Positions 8,186 to 17,413 are shown, numbered from the stretch's first letter. The stretch: 64,000 nt of DNA from Flavobacterium tagetis (GCF_016735615.1 NZ_JAERSF010000002.1:248001-312000), one strand, 5' to 3'. Notes: generated by a model from the letters alone, not told the origin. Numbers and translations are program-made.

Positions 8186-8916
8186 GAGCAAGATTGAGAC
8201 TTCTGTATATTCAATTAAAATTTTATTATTCAGTAAACTGGATCAAAACCTTATATTTTAATTTTAAAAAGTTTCCGTTTAATATAGCCAAAAAACTTCC
8301 AGTTTTCTTTTATGGAAGCGTTAAGTTTACTTCTTTATCTGGCGAAGTTTTAATTAATGGACCCGTTCGCAGGGCAATGATTGGTTTTGGACAGCCTTAT
8401 GAAATGAATACAATTCATAAAGGAATTGCAGAAATTAATTTATCAGGTAAACTTACATTCAATGGGCACGTACAATTTGGAAAGGACTATTTTATCTATA
8501 TAAAAGAAAGCGGATTTTGTGAATTTGGACACATGGCTTCAATTGCATCTAACGGAAAACTGATTTGTGCCGAAAAAATAAGTCTTGGAAATTATGCTAG
8601 ATTAGGTTCTGAGTGCCAGTTGATAGATACAAATTTTCACAAGATGATCAATAGTGAAAATGGTGAAATCTACAAAATGACTGTACCTATACAAGTCGGA
8701 AATTACAACTTTATCAGTAATAGAGTTTCGATTATGAAAGGTACAATAACTCCAGATTATTGCACAATTGCTTCAAATAGTTTATGCACTAAAGATTATT
8801 CTTCTTTGGGAGAAAATATCCTAATTGGAGGGATTCCTGCAAAGTTGCTCAAAAATAATATTTCTAGAGATTGGAAAGGCGAATTAGACGATTTAGATAG
8901 ATGGTTAATAGTTTAG
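8182..8916 (+). CDS. left-handed beta-helix (hexapeptide repeat) acyltransferase
   Basis: The protein has 244 residues. The middle and C-terminal parts show the six-residue periodicity of acyltransferases of the WbbJ/maltose O-acetyltransferase type: INLSGKLTFNGHVQFG, FCEFGHMASIASNGKLICAEKISLGNYARLGSECQLIDTNFH, VGNYNFISNRVSIMKG, and the closing ENILIGGIPAKLLKNN. The 'DtnfH' segment matches the DxxxH active-site region of xenobiotic and serine acetyltransferase-like enzymes. It is the last gene of the plus-strand operon, with a 4-base overlap with the flippase, and ends 4 bases from the convergent glycosyltransferase. It probably acetylates a sugar of the exported glycan, and could alternatively N-acetylate the FdtB product. 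Confidence 0.8.
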   Translation: MRARLRLLYIQLKFYYSVNWIKTLYFNFKKFPFNIAKKLPVFFYGSVKFTSLSGEVLINGPVRRAMIGFGQPYEMNTIHKGIAEINLSGKLTFNGHVQFGKDYFIYIKESGFCEFGHMASIASNGKLICAEKISLGNYARLGSECQLIDTNFHKMINSENGEIYKMTVPIQVGNYNFISNRVSIMKGTITPDYCTIASNSLCTKDYSSLGENILIGGIPAKLLKNNISRDWKGELDDLDRWLIV

Positions 8917-8920
8917 AATA

Positions 8921-10057
8921 TTAGTTGGCTGTCCACAATTCTTTATACTTTTCTGCTATTTTTACAAAGTGATGTTCTTTTTCAATAAAAGCCCTAGCTC
9001 TTTTTCCTATTGCAATAATTTCATCTGGATTTTCAATTAAAAAAGACAATTCATTTACCAAATAATCAACGTTTGGAATAGCGTTTATACAAACTTTTTC
9101 AGAAAGATTGTAATGCGAAATAAACTCGGTTTCTGCGCCTGTAAAAACAACTTTTCCTTTTGCCATAGCTTCCAATGCATTATAACCTTGATCGTAAGCA
9201 TAAATTTGATCTAATAAAATATGAGAATGGTTATACAGATTTATGTATTCGGAATAAGGAACACTTCTAACAGTGACTATTTCTACTTCTTCAGCATATT
9301 TTTGTTGAATAATTTCTAAAGCTTTTTCAAAATAATCATTTCCTTTTTTTAGGTAATTATCATTATTAATTCCATGAAAAATAATGACTTTATCATTAAT
9401 ATTCAGCGATTCAAATTGTAATTTGTCAATATTTATTGGATTAGGAATTAATCCTAAATATTTGCTGTTTCCTTGTAATGGAAGATGATAATCAAAATCG
9501 GAAGCAATTATTCCGTGGCTGTTTTTATAAATAAACTGATGAAGTTTGAAAAACGCTTTTTTTCGAAATTTCAAAACATTTCCAAAAGACTTTTTATCGA
9601 TTTTATGATTCAGATATAATGGGACTACAGATTTAAAATTGGGATTTTCGAAGCAATATTTCACATTCAAATAATCGTAGCCACAGCTCAATAGATAGAG
9701 CTTTTTATTGTTTTTTAAAAGATGTGAAATAATCTTTTTTTCAAAGTAAGGTTGGCATTCAAAACTGTTTTCGTTGATTAACTGTACAAAATCAAAACCA
9801 GAACATTCCTTTTTGAATTTTAAAAATTGGCAATAGGTTAAAAACGAACTTATATCAAAGCCAGATAGTTTATAAAGAGCAACTTTAGCTTTTTTCAACA
9901 ATCCCGAGTCCCATTTTTTTTGGATGACAAAATCGACAGGAAAATTTTTAAAGCCGTCTTTTCGACCGACAATAAAAACTTCATGTCCTAGAGCCTGTAA
10001 TCCATCTTTTAAAGAATTGTGCAAATGGCTGTATTCGCCTACCAATAATACTTTCAT
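8921..10057 (-). CDS. glycosyltransferase, GT4-like (GT-B fold)
   Basis: The protein has 378 residues. It opens MKVLLVGEYSHLHNSLKDGLQALGHEV, a Rossmann-type N-terminal half with a glycine-containing acceptor loop. The C-terminal half has VIIFHGINNDNYLKKGNDYFEKAL and QGYNALEAMAKGKVVFTGAETEF, which correspond to the donor-binding region of group 1 glycosyltransferases. The EX7E-like acidic pair is poorly kept, so substrate transfer cannot be detailed. It is on the opposite strand to its neighbours in the middle of the glycan locus. It ends 4 bases from the hexapeptide gene and starts 44 bases from the divergent glycosyltransferase, with which it seems to share a promoter region. Confidence 0.75.
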   Translation of the reverse strand: MKVLLVGEYSHLHNSLKDGLQALGHEVFIVGRKDGFKNFPVDFVIQKKWDSGLLKKAKVALYKLSGFDISSFLTYCQFLKFKKECSGFDFVQLINENSFECQPYFEKKIISHLLKNNKKLYLLSCGYDYLNVKYCFENPNFKSVVPLYLNHKIDKKSFGNVLKFRKKAFFKLHQFIYKNSHGIIASDFDYHLPLQGNSKYLGLIPNPINIDKLQFESLNINDKVIIFHGINNDNYLKKGNDYFEKALEIIQQKYAEEVEIVTVRSVPYSEYINLYNHSHILLDQIYAYDQGYNALEAMAKGKVVFTGAETEFISHYNLSEKVCINAIPNVDYLVNELSFLIENPDEIIAIGKRARAFIEKEHHFVKIAEKYKELWTAN

Positions 10058-10064
10058 TAATGTG

Positions 10065-10081
10065 TATATTTGGCAAATATA
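10065..10081. promoter_or_regulatory. face-to-face divergent promoter elements
   Basis: The 17-base near-palindrome TATATTTGGCAAATATA holds a plus-strand TATATTTG (10065-10072) and a minus-strand TATATTTG (10081-10074). Both match the Bacteroidota -7 consensus TAnnTTTG. They lie between the divergent glycosyltransferase genes starting at 10057 (minus) and 10102 (plus). The two boxes nearly abut, so polymerase bound in one direction would block the other. No clear -33 element was found for either direction. Confidence 0.5.
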
Positions 10082-10101
10082 TTTACTTTTTTGGTTAAAA
10101 C

Positions 10102-11184
10102 ATGAGTAAAAAGAAAGTTGCTATTGTTTCGCATTCATTAGGAGAAGGAGGAGCAGAACGTTTTGCAGGTTTGCTGACTTTTATGTTAGAAGATTCTGGT
10201 TTTGAGGTTCACTCCATTATTGTCAATGATTGTGTAGATTATTCGTATACAGGAACTTTATTCAATTTAGAAAAAGAAAATTCGGGCTCGTTTTCTTTTT
10301 TTAAAAAACTAAAAAAAGGAAAATCATTACGAAATTATCTGATTCAGAATAATATTGAAATTGTTATAGACGGACGATCGCGAAACGTTTTGTTACGCGA
10401 GTTAATTACTAAATTTATTTATCGTGATTTTAGAATTTTCTACATCGTTCACAGCTATAATCTTCAGATTTATTTTCCATCTTCAAAGTTTTGGTCGAGA
10501 ATACTTTATAAGAATGCAGAAGCCTTAATCTGCGTTTCAAAAGCGATTGAAGAAAAAGTCAAATCTTTATTTGAATTAAACAATACAACAACAATTTGCA
10601 ATCCTTTTTTTATTGCGGAAGAAGAACTGAAAAAGGAAATTTTAGAGACCAAAAAAGTAATTTTGTTTTTTGGAAGATTTGAAGAAAAAGTGAAAAATTT
10701 TGCATTGATGCTAGAGGCTTTTTCGCAATCTAAAATATTTGAAAAAGGATATTATTTGCATTTAATGGGGGCAGGAAATGATTTGGATTTTATTCAGCAG
10801 AAAATTAAAGAGTTGAATTTGATTGATTTTGTTGAAATTTTTCCTTTCATGCAAAATCCTTTTGATAAGGTTCAAGAAGCAAAATTTACAGTTTTGACTA
10901 GTAATTTTGAAGGTTTTCCGTTGTCTGTTGTAGAATCTTTAGCTTTGGGAACACCTGTAATTGCTGTTGATTGCAATTCTGGACCGAGAGAAATTATTCA
11001 AAATGGATTTAATGGTTTATTAGTAGAAAATCATAATCCAAAAGCTTTTGCCGAAGCGATGAATAAATTTGCTGATGATAGCGAATTATATAATTTTTGT
11101 AAAAAGAATGCGGCTGAAAGTGTAAAACATTTGTCTTTAAAAAATATTGCAGAACAATGGAAGAATCTTCTAAATCATCAATAA
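10102..11184 (+). CDS. glycosyltransferase family 4
   Basis: This 360-residue GT-B enzyme has a glycine-rich acceptor loop SHSLGEGGAERFAGLL at residues 9-24, the hinge VILFFGRFEEKVKNF, and a well-kept EX7E donor motif, NFEGFPLSVVESLALGTPVIAVDCNSGPREII, near residues 275-307. Such enzymes add a sugar from a nucleotide donor to a lipid-linked glycan on the cytoplasmic side of the inner membrane. The TAA overlaps the ATG of the FdtA-like gene by one base (TAATG), so the two are translationally coupled. The donor sugar cannot be deduced. Confidence 0.9.
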   Translation: MSKKKVAIVSHSLGEGGAERFAGLLTFMLEDSGFEVHSIIVNDCVDYSYTGTLFNLEKENSGSFSFFKKLKKGKSLRNYLIQNNIEIVIDGRSRNVLLRELITKFIYRDFRIFYIVHSYNLQIYFPSSKFWSRILYKNAEALICVSKAIEEKVKSLFELNNTTTICNPFFIAEEELKKEILETKKVILFFGRFEEKVKNFALMLEAFSQSKIFEKGYYLHLMGAGNDLDFIQQKIKELNLIDFVEIFPFMQNPFDKVQEAKFTVLTSNFEGFPLSVVESLALGTPVIAVDCNSGPREIIQNGFNGLLVENHNPKAFAEAMNKFADDSELYNFCKKNAAESVKHLSLKNIAEQWKNLLNHQ

Positions 11185-11591
11185 TGACGAATATTTCAGA
11201 TATTCAACTCATTGAAATTCCTAAAATTCAGGATCGTAGAGGAAATCTTTCGGTTGTAGAAGGAGATACAATTCCGTTTGTTTCAAAAAGAGTGTATTAT
11301 TTGTATGACGTGCCGAGCGGAAGCAAAAGGGGCGGGCATGCACATATCGAACAGCAAGAGTTTTTAATTGCTCTAAGTGGCAGTTTTGATGTGGTTTTGA
11401 AGGACGGAAAAGACATTAGAACAATTACACTAAATAAACCCAATGTAGGTTTGCTTATTGTTTCGGGAATTTGGCGTGAGCTTAAAAATTTTTCTTCAGG
11501 AAGCGTTTGTTTGGTTTTGTCTTCTGGCGAATTTAGTGAAGAAGACTATATTCGAGAATATAAAAAATTCCGATTATTTAAAGACAGATGA
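11184..11591 (+). CDS. fdtA: FdtA/QdtA-type dTDP-4-keto-6-deoxyglucose 3,4-ketoisomerase
   Basis: The gene encodes 135 residues from the ATG at 11184. An in-frame ATG at 11157 would add nine residues that overlap the upstream coding sequence, while the 11184 start gives the TAATG coupling used elsewhere in this locus and a family-typical length. The protein is a single cupin. Features are IPKIQDRRGNLSVVEG, the catalytic HxH in KRGGHAHIEQQEFLIALSGSF, GIWRELKNFSSGSVCLVLSS, and the closing EEDYIREYKKFRLF. FdtA isomerises dTDP-4-keto-6-deoxyglucose to the 3-keto sugar that FdtB aminates. The partner lies about 4.5 kb upstream in the same locus, separated by a reversed gene. The last 18 bases overlap the convergent glycosyltransferase. 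Confidence 0.88.
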   Translation: MTNISDIQLIEIPKIQDRRGNLSVVEGDTIPFVSKRVYYLYDVPSGSKRGGHAHIEQQEFLIALSGSFDVVLKDGKDIRTITLNKPNVGLLIVSGIWRELKNFSSGSVCLVLSSGEFSEEDYIREYKKFRLFKDR

Positions 11592-12500
11592 GCCTATTCC
11601 TAAATTTGCTAAAAAGGTTTTAAAAGAGATTAAAAAACGCAAAGCGAATGAAGGAAAAAGCAACAAAGTTTTTTTCTTCCAACCAATTTTATTTAAATCA
11701 ATAGGAGAGTAATATTTATTAAAATGAGCTGTTTCTCCAGCTAATTTACTTTTAATGGCAAGCGAAAACCGATTTAAATCTAAAAAGTATTTTAAGTCTG
11801 AGTTTGTTTTTTCGGACTCTTCAAATTTCGAAAAATCCATTTTATTTCCCATTTCACTTTTTTTCGAAAGGCTTTTGGGATCGTAAACATAGCGGGCTAA
11901 TATTTTCCAAGAAAAAACAACGGGATAAACAAGTCCGATTCGAATCCATAAATCAGTATCTTCTCCGCTTTTAATTTTGGTGTCGAAGTTTCCGATTTCT
12001 TCGAAAATAGATTTATGAAAAACAGCGCAAGAAGTGCACAAAACTGTTTCTTTTATGCTGGCTTTAAAGTAATTTACAATTTCAAATTCTTCATTTGTTT
12101 TAGATATTGAATACTGCGCTGGAATTGTTTTTTTAGAAGTATCAAATTCAACAGCAGCAGAAAATACTTTTTGATCTGGAAGTTTTGAAATATTGGCAAA
12201 CATAGTTTCCAAAAATGTTGGATACCAATAATCATCTGCATCAAGAAAAGTAATGAAATCGGAATTTGCTTTTTCGATTCCGTAATTTCTAGTTGCGGAA
12301 ACACCTTCATTTTTTTTACTAAAATAATAGATTCTAGAATCTTTAAATTGAAGTAATTTTTCTTCGCTTTTATCCGTTGATCCGTCATTTACAACAATAA
12401 TTTCGAAGTTCTGAAAAGTTTGATTCAAAATACTTTGAATCGTATTTTCGATGAAGTTTTCTTTATTGTAAAGCGGAATTATGATTGAAAAAAAAGCCAT
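11574..12500 (-). CDS. glycosyltransferase family 2
   Basis: This 308-residue GT-A enzyme shows SIIIPLYNKENFIENTIQSILNQTFQ at residues 5-30, the nucleotide-binding VVNDGSTDKSEE, and the DxD-type metal motif FITFLDADDYW near residue 88. GEDTDLWIRIG near residue 190 carries the general-base-like acidic ED pair. A positively charged C-terminal tail with a hydrophobic stretch (TLLLFPSFALRFLIS) suggests membrane association. It abuts the next glycosyltransferase with no spacer (its ATG ends at 12498 and the neighbour's stop begins at 12501). It overlaps the FdtA gene at its 3' end by 18 bases, so there is no room for a terminator between them. Confidence 0.9.
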   Translation of the reverse strand: MAFFSIIIPLYNKENFIENTIQSILNQTFQNFEIIVVNDGSTDKSEEKLLQFKDSRIYYFSKKNEGVSATRNYGIEKANSDFITFLDADDYWYPTFLETMFANISKLPDQKVFSAAVEFDTSKKTIPAQYSISKTNEEFEIVNYFKASIKETVLCTSCAVFHKSIFEEIGNFDTKIKSGEDTDLWIRIGLVYPVVFSWKILARYVYDPKSLSKKSEMGNKMDFSKFEESEKTNSDLKYFLDLNRFSLAIKSKLAGETAHFNKYYSPIDLNKIGWKKKTLLLFPSFALRFLISFKTFLANLGIGSSVFK

Positions 12501-13382
12501 TTATTTTGTTTTAAGAAAACAGTAATAACCTAATTTGTAAATGTCAAACAGAAAAAGTGAAGGTTTGTTTGAAAACAAATTTCGCTCAATTTTTTGTTCC
12601 GATTTTTTAAAAACAAAATTAAAAATAGAAATTAGTTTCATTTTTTTTAAGAAGTCAAAAGAACCAATGATTTTACTTTCGTTTTTCGATATTTTATTCA
12701 AATAATCTAAAAGAACTAGATTTTCTAATGCAGTTTTTGTTTTGTTTAGAAATAAAGAGGAAGATTCTAAATTTAAATGAAAAACAGAGTTTTCAATATG
12801 TTTAATCTCAATTTGATTGGATTTTAAAACGGCAAAAAAAAGGAGATCTTCATAACCATATTTTGTTAGATTTTCATCAAAAGGAAAACGGTAAAGAATT
12901 TCTTTCTTTATCAATAAATTAGAAACCAATGCGGTATTTGATGGATTTCTATTTCTTTCTGATAAACTTAAAGCTTCTCTTTTTTTTCCATAAGTCCAGC
13001 GCAAAACTTGTTCTTTTGGAGGCCTTTTATTTTCATACAAAAGTCCGCCAAAAACAACTTTTTTTTCTATTTCTGAAATATAATTTGAAATAAAATTATG
13101 GTGAACAGGAATAGTATCGGCATCCAAAAAAAGCAAATTTTCATAAACCGCTTTTTGAGCCAATAGATTTCGGATCGCACTTCGTCCGATGTTTTTTTCT
13201 AAAATAGAATAAGAGGTATTTTCGAACTGATTAATTCTTTCGTTTTCAATTGCAAACTCTTGTGAGGCATCGTCTAAAAAAAGGATTTCAAAAATAATTC
13301 CACAAGAATTGCATTGTTTTACGAGTTCGCTTGCAAGCGGTAAAACATTGTAATTATAAACCGGAATTAAAATGGAAAGCAT
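12501..13382 (-). CDS. glycosyltransferase family 2
   Basis: The protein has 293 residues: SILIPVYNYNVLPLASEL at the N-terminus, EILFLDDASQEFAIENE, IGRSAIRNLLAQKAVYENLLFLDADTIP (the DxD is DAD near residue 98), and a KYGYEDLLFFAVL acidic motif near residue 197. These are hallmarks of GT-A family 2 enzymes. The C-terminal third is Phe/Lys/Ser-rich with no further motif. The start overlaps the last base of ftsE (TAATG), so the two glycosyltransferases and ftsE form one minus-strand transcript. The cell-division ATPase is therefore the upstream gene of a surface-glycan operon. Confidence 0.88.
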   Translation of the reverse strand: MLSILIPVYNYNVLPLASELVKQCNSCGIIFEILFLDDASQEFAIENERINQFENTSYSILEKNIGRSAIRNLLAQKAVYENLLFLDADTIPVHHNFISNYISEIEKKVVFGGLLYENKRPPKEQVLRWTYGKKREALSLSERNRNPSNTALVSNLLIKKEILYRFPFDENLTKYGYEDLLFFAVLKSNQIEIKHIENSVFHLNLESSSLFLNKTKTALENLVLLDYLNKISKNESKIIGSFDFLKKMKLISIFNFVFKKSEQKIERNLFSNKPSLFLFDIYKLGYYCFLKTK

Positions 13383-14065
13383 TACACGCTTCTTTGCACT
13401 ACTTCGAAGATTCTTTCATCTTCACATTTTAATGTTTTAGATGGGAATTTCATTAATAAAGCATAATCGTGAGTTGCCATGATAACGGTTTTACCAGCAG
13501 CGTTGATTGCTTTTAGCACTTCTAATACTTCAGAACTCGTTTGCGGATCAAGGTTTCCTGTTGGTTCGTCGGCTAAAATAAATTCTGGATCGTTAAGCAA
13601 AGCTCTTGCAATTGCAACACGTTGCTGTTCTCCTCCAGAAAGTTGATGAGGCATTTTGTTCATAAAATCTTTCATGCCTACTTTATCCAAAACTTCATCG
13701 ATTTTGTGTTGCATGGCTTCTTTTTCAACCCATCCTGTAGCTCTTAAAACAAAAAGCATATTATCTTTAATAGAACGATCTGGAAGCAGTTTGAAATCTT
13801 GGAATACAATTCCGATTTTACGTCTCAAGTATGGAATATCTTTTTCTTTTAAAGTAGCCAAATCAAATTCAACAATATGTCCTTCACCTTCAATTAGCGG
13901 TAAATCAGCATATAAAGTTTTTAAAAAACTACTTTTTCCAGAACCAGTTTTCCCGATAATGTAGATAAACTCACCATGGTTAACATCCAAATTAATGTGA
14001 GATATAATTTTTCTTCCTTCTTGATATATAGTGACTTCTTTAAGAGATAGTACGGTTTGTGACAT
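13382..14065 (-). CDS. ftsE: FtsE, cell-division ABC transporter ATPase
   Basis: This 227-residue ABC ATPase partners with FtsX at the septum to control periplasmic peptidoglycan hydrolysis. All motifs are intact: Walker A GKTGSGKSS (about 37-45), the Q-loop in GIVFQDFKLLPD, signature LSGGEQQRVAIARAL, Walker B FILADEPTGNLD and switch histidine MATHDYALL. FKLLPDRSIKDNMLFVLRATGW is characteristic of FtsE rather than of LolD or MacB. No ftsX is adjacent in this window. It heads a minus-strand operon with two glycosyltransferases. A TAAAAGTA on the plus strand near 14083 is a weak -7-like element for it. Confidence 0.88.
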   Translation of the reverse strand: MSQTVLSLKEVTIYQEGRKIISHINLDVNHGEFIYIIGKTGSGKSSFLKTLYADLPLIEGEGHIVEFDLATLKEKDIPYLRRKIGIVFQDFKLLPDRSIKDNMLFVLRATGWVEKEAMQHKIDEVLDKVGMKDFMNKMPHQLSGGEQQRVAIARALLNDPEFILADEPTGNLDPQTSSEVLEVLKAINAAGKTVIMATHDYALLMKFPSKTLKCEDERIFEVVQRSV

Positions 14066-14388
14066 AATAAAATTGGTTTGAATGGTAAAAGTAATAAGAT
14101 AACGCTTGTATTCAAAATAAATTTGACTGATTTCTGAATAAAATTGCTAAAAAAGGCAAGAAGTAAAATAACCATATAAGCAATGTAAGAGCGTTTTAGT
14201 GTCGCATATGTAAAGGTTCTTGCTAAATGGCTTAAATTTATTTGTTTTAGAAAGTTTGAGAACCAATAATTTGAACTTTCGGAAAGCGTAAAACAGCATC
14301 AGTTTGATAATTTGTTCATAATAAAACCTCAAAACGTTTCGTTATAACCCTTATAAAATGATACATTTGAATACTAAATATTATTAAA
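14066..14388. other. divergent intergenic region, ftsE / TPR gene
   Basis: These 323 bases separate the divergently transcribed ftsE and TPR genes. No gene with a ribosome-binding context or recognisable product was seen; the short frames on either strand have no family features. The only structured signals are the promoter-like elements near 14337-14369 (see that entry) and a weak one near ftsE. Confidence 0.6.
14337..14369 (+). promoter_or_regulatory. candidate promoter of the TPR gene
   Basis: TACATTTG at 14362-14369 matches TAnnTTTG and is 19 bases before the ATG at 14389. TTTCG at 14337-14341 is a plausible imperfect -33 box, 20 bases upstream. This is one of the better-spaced promoter candidates in the window. 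Confidence 0.45.
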
Positions 14389-17300
14389 ATGCGTAAACTT
14401 TCCAGGTTCTTTTTATTCCAGATTTTCCTTGCTTCGACTATAGCTTCGGCACAAAAATCGGCTATTTATACCTACGAATTAAAGGATTTTGACAAAGCAC
14501 TGGCTTTATATAACGACAAACAATATGCGTCGGCCCAATTGATTTTCGAAAAAGTTAAATACAATGCAACAAACGAAGAAGTTCAATCAGATTGTGCTTT
14601 TTATATTGCTAATTGTGCGATAAGAACCAACAAAGCAAATGCTGATGCTTTGGTAGAAAATTTTGTTAACGACTATCCAACAAGTACTAAACAAAATCAG
14701 GCTTATATTGAAGCAGCACAGTTTTTTTTCGAACAAGGAAATTATCCAAAAGCTTTACAGTGGTTTGACAAGGTTGATGAAAGTTACATGAGCAAAGCTG
14801 AGTCCGATAAGTTTAACTTCATGAAAGGATATAGCTATTTTAATGCTAAAAAGAAAAAAGAAGCCACCAATTATTTTAATAAAGTTGTCAATTCTAAAGA
14901 GTATGGTTCTCAAGCCAAATATTACTTAGGTTTTATGGCTTATGAGGGCGACGATTACAAAGAAGCTACAAAATATTTTGATGAGGTTTCTGGCGAAGAA
15001 AAATACAAAGAAAAGCTATCGTATTATCAGGCCGATATGAATTTCAAATTAGGAAGTTTCCAAAAAGCGATTGATTTAGGATTGGTAGCCATGAATAAAT
15101 CTAACGATATTGAAAAATCGGAACTGAATAAAATTATCGGAGAAAGTTATTTCAACTTAAAGCAATACGGAAAAGCAATTCCGTATTTGGAGCAATATGC
15201 TGGTAAAAAAGGGAAATGGAACAACACCGACTTTTATCAGTTAGGTTACGCATATTATGAGCAGAAAGAGTATGAAAAAGCGATTTCTCAATTCAATAAA
15301 ATTATTGAAGGAAAGGATTTCGTTGCGCAGAATGCTTATTACCATTTAGGTTTAAGTTATTTAAATACAGGTAAAAAGCAAGAAGCTTTAAATGCTTTCA
15401 AGAATGCTTCTGAAATGGATTTCAACGCACAGATTCAGGAAGATGCTGCTTTAAATTACGCGAAACTAAGTTATGATATCGGAAATGCGTATCAGGCTGT
15501 TCCTGGCATTTTATTAGATTTTCTTAAAAAATATCCAAACAATTCAAGCCGTGCCGAAGTAGAAAAACTTTTAGTCGATTCTTATATTTCTTCTAAAAAT
15601 TACAAAGAGGCTTTAGTTTTATTAGAAAAAAATAGATCTGCAGAAAACAAAGCAGCATACCAAAAAGTGCTTTTTTACCGCGGATTAGAATTGTACAACG
15701 AAAATAATTACCAAGAAGCGGGTAAAATGTTCAAAAATGCTATTAGCGAACAAAAAACGCCTGAGTTTACAGCGCGCGCCACTTTCTGGAAAGCAGAAAC
15801 AGAATATCTAAACGATGATATGCAAAATGCTTTACTAACTTATAAGCAATTTGCTGGAATGGCAGCAGCTAAGTCTACAGACGAATATAAAAACATCAAT
15901 TACAATATTGGTTACACGTATTTTAAATTGAAAGAATACGATCAGGCGGCAAACTCTTTTCAGGCTCAGATTGATAATTCACCTTCAGACAAAGTTCGTT
16001 TAAACGATTCTTATTTGCGTTTAGGAGACTGTCGTTTTGTGACTTCAAAATATAGTGCTGCTAACGAGGCATACGCAAAAGCAATTGCCGCAAAAGGCGT
16101 AGACGCAGATTATGCGCAATTTCAAAAAGCACTTTCTTACGGATTCATGTCAAATAATGCGAAGAAAGTTGATGAATTGAATAACTTCCTTCAGATGTAC
16201 AAAAAATCGTCTTACAGAGATGATGCTTTGTTTGAATTAGGAAATACTTACGTTGCAGAAAAGAAAAATGATCAAGCCTTAAAAACGTATGATCAATTGA
16301 TTTCAGAATTCCAGAACGGATCTTTTACTTCAAAAGCAATCTTAAAACAAGGTTTGATTTATTACAATTCAGATCGCGACCAACAAGCTTTAACGAAATT
16401 CAAGAAAGTTGCTGCAGAATTCCCGAAAACTCCAGAGGCTTTAGAAGCAGTTGCAACCGCAAGATTAATTTATGTAGATTCTGGAAAAGTTGATGAATAT
16501 GCGACTTGGGTTCGTACTTTAGATTTTGTTGAAGTTTCAGATGCTGAATTAGACAATGATACTTACGATGCTGCCTTTAAACAATACAGCCAAAACAACA
16601 GCAAAGCTGCGATTACAGGTTTTGGTGGTTATGTGAGTAAATTCCCAGCTGGATTACACGCTTTAGAGGCTAATTTCTATCTGGCACAACTTTACTATGC
16701 TGAAGGTTCTGAAACAAAATCGACATCAAATTATCAATATGTGATTGATCAGCCTAGAAATGAATTTACAGAACAAGCTTTAAACAGATTAGCTCAAATA
16801 TATCTGAAAGCAAAAGATTGTGATAAAGCAATTCCTGTTTTAAAACGTTTAGAAAACGAAGCAGATTATCCGCAGAACAAAACTTTCGCGCAAGCAAACC
16901 TAATGAAATGTTATTATGACAAAAAAGATTATGACAATTCGGTTACTGCTGCTGAAAAAGTTTTAGAAAATGCAAAATCTGATGCTGGAGTAAAAGCCGA
17001 CGCTCAAATTATTGTAGCAAGAGCGGCAATTCAAACAGGAAATGAAGATAAAGCGAAAACAGCTTATGCTAAATTATTGACAAGCTCAAAAGGAGAATTG
17101 GCTGCAGAAGCTTTGTATTACGATGCGTACTTTAAAACAAAAGAAAGCAAATATGATGCTTCGAATACTGCGGTTCAGAAATTAGCAAAAAGCTATTCTG
17201 CTTATAAATATTATGGAGCAAAAGGTTTGGTGTTGATGGCGAAAAATTTCTACGGATTAAAAGACAGCTATCAGGCGACATATATTTTAGATAACGTAAT

Positions 17301-17403
17301 TAACAATTTTACAGATTATCCAGATGTTGTTGAAGAAGCGAAAAAAGAATTAAGCGCTATTAAATCTGAAGAATCAAAAACAAATTCGTCGATTAATAGA
17401 TAG
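14389..17403 (+). CDS. large secreted tetratricopeptide-repeat protein
   Basis: The protein has 1004 residues with a signal peptide (cleavage after about residue 22, ASAQ), and almost its whole length is made of TPR/SEL-type helical hairpins. Clear units include DFDKALALYNDKQYASAQLIFEKV, GNYPKALQWFDKV, KQYGKAIPYLEQYA, KEYEKAISQFNKIIEG and KKQEALNAFKNASEMD, continuing to CDKAIPVLKRLENEADYP and KDYDNSVTAAEKVLENA. Signal-peptide TPR proteins of this size are usually periplasmic scaffolds (YbgF/BamD-like), but no lipobox or cell-wall motif is present. It is followed by an imperfect inverted repeat, the phzF gene and an outer-membrane beta-barrel gene on the same strand, so a role in the envelope is inferred only from location. 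Confidence 0.85.
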   Translation: MRKLSRFFLFQIFLASTIASAQKSAIYTYELKDFDKALALYNDKQYASAQLIFEKVKYNATNEEVQSDCAFYIANCAIRTNKANADALVENFVNDYPTSTKQNQAYIEAAQFFFEQGNYPKALQWFDKVDESYMSKAESDKFNFMKGYSYFNAKKKKEATNYFNKVVNSKEYGSQAKYYLGFMAYEGDDYKEATKYFDEVSGEEKYKEKLSYYQADMNFKLGSFQKAIDLGLVAMNKSNDIEKSELNKIIGESYFNLKQYGKAIPYLEQYAGKKGKWNNTDFYQLGYAYYEQKEYEKAISQFNKIIEGKDFVAQNAYYHLGLSYLNTGKKQEALNAFKNASEMDFNAQIQEDAALNYAKLSYDIGNAYQAVPGILLDFLKKYPNNSSRAEVEKLLVDSYISSKNYKEALVLLEKNRSAENKAAYQKVLFYRGLELYNENNYQEAGKMFKNAISEQKTPEFTARATFWKAETEYLNDDMQNALLTYKQFAGMAAAKSTDEYKNINYNIGYTYFKLKEYDQAANSFQAQIDNSPSDKVRLNDSYLRLGDCRFVTSKYSAANEAYAKAIAAKGVDADYAQFQKALSYGFMSNNAKKVDELNNFLQMYKKSSYRDDALFELGNTYVAEKKNDQALKTYDQLISEFQNGSFTSKAILKQGLIYYNSDRDQQALTKFKKVAAEFPKTPEALEAVATARLIYVDSGKVDEYATWVRTLDFVEVSDAELDNDTYDAAFKQYSQNNSKAAITGFGGYVSKFPAGLHALEANFYLAQLYYAEGSETKSTSNYQYVIDQPRNEFTEQALNRLAQIYLKAKDCDKAIPVLKRLENEADYPQNKTFAQANLMKCYYDKKDYDNSVTAAEKVLENAKSDAGVKADAQIIVARAAIQTGNEDKAKTAYAKLLTSSKGELAAEALYYDAYFKTKESKYDASNTAVQKLAKSYSAYKYYGAKGLVLMAKNFYGLKDSYQATYILDNVINNFTDYPDVVEEAKKELSAIKSEESKTNSSINR

Positions 17404-17413
17404 AAAAATAGAA

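Noticed and set aside
11157..11183. A longer FdtA start
   Set aside because: It adds nine residues overlapping the upstream gene; the TAATG overlap at 11184 matches the style of this operon and the family length.
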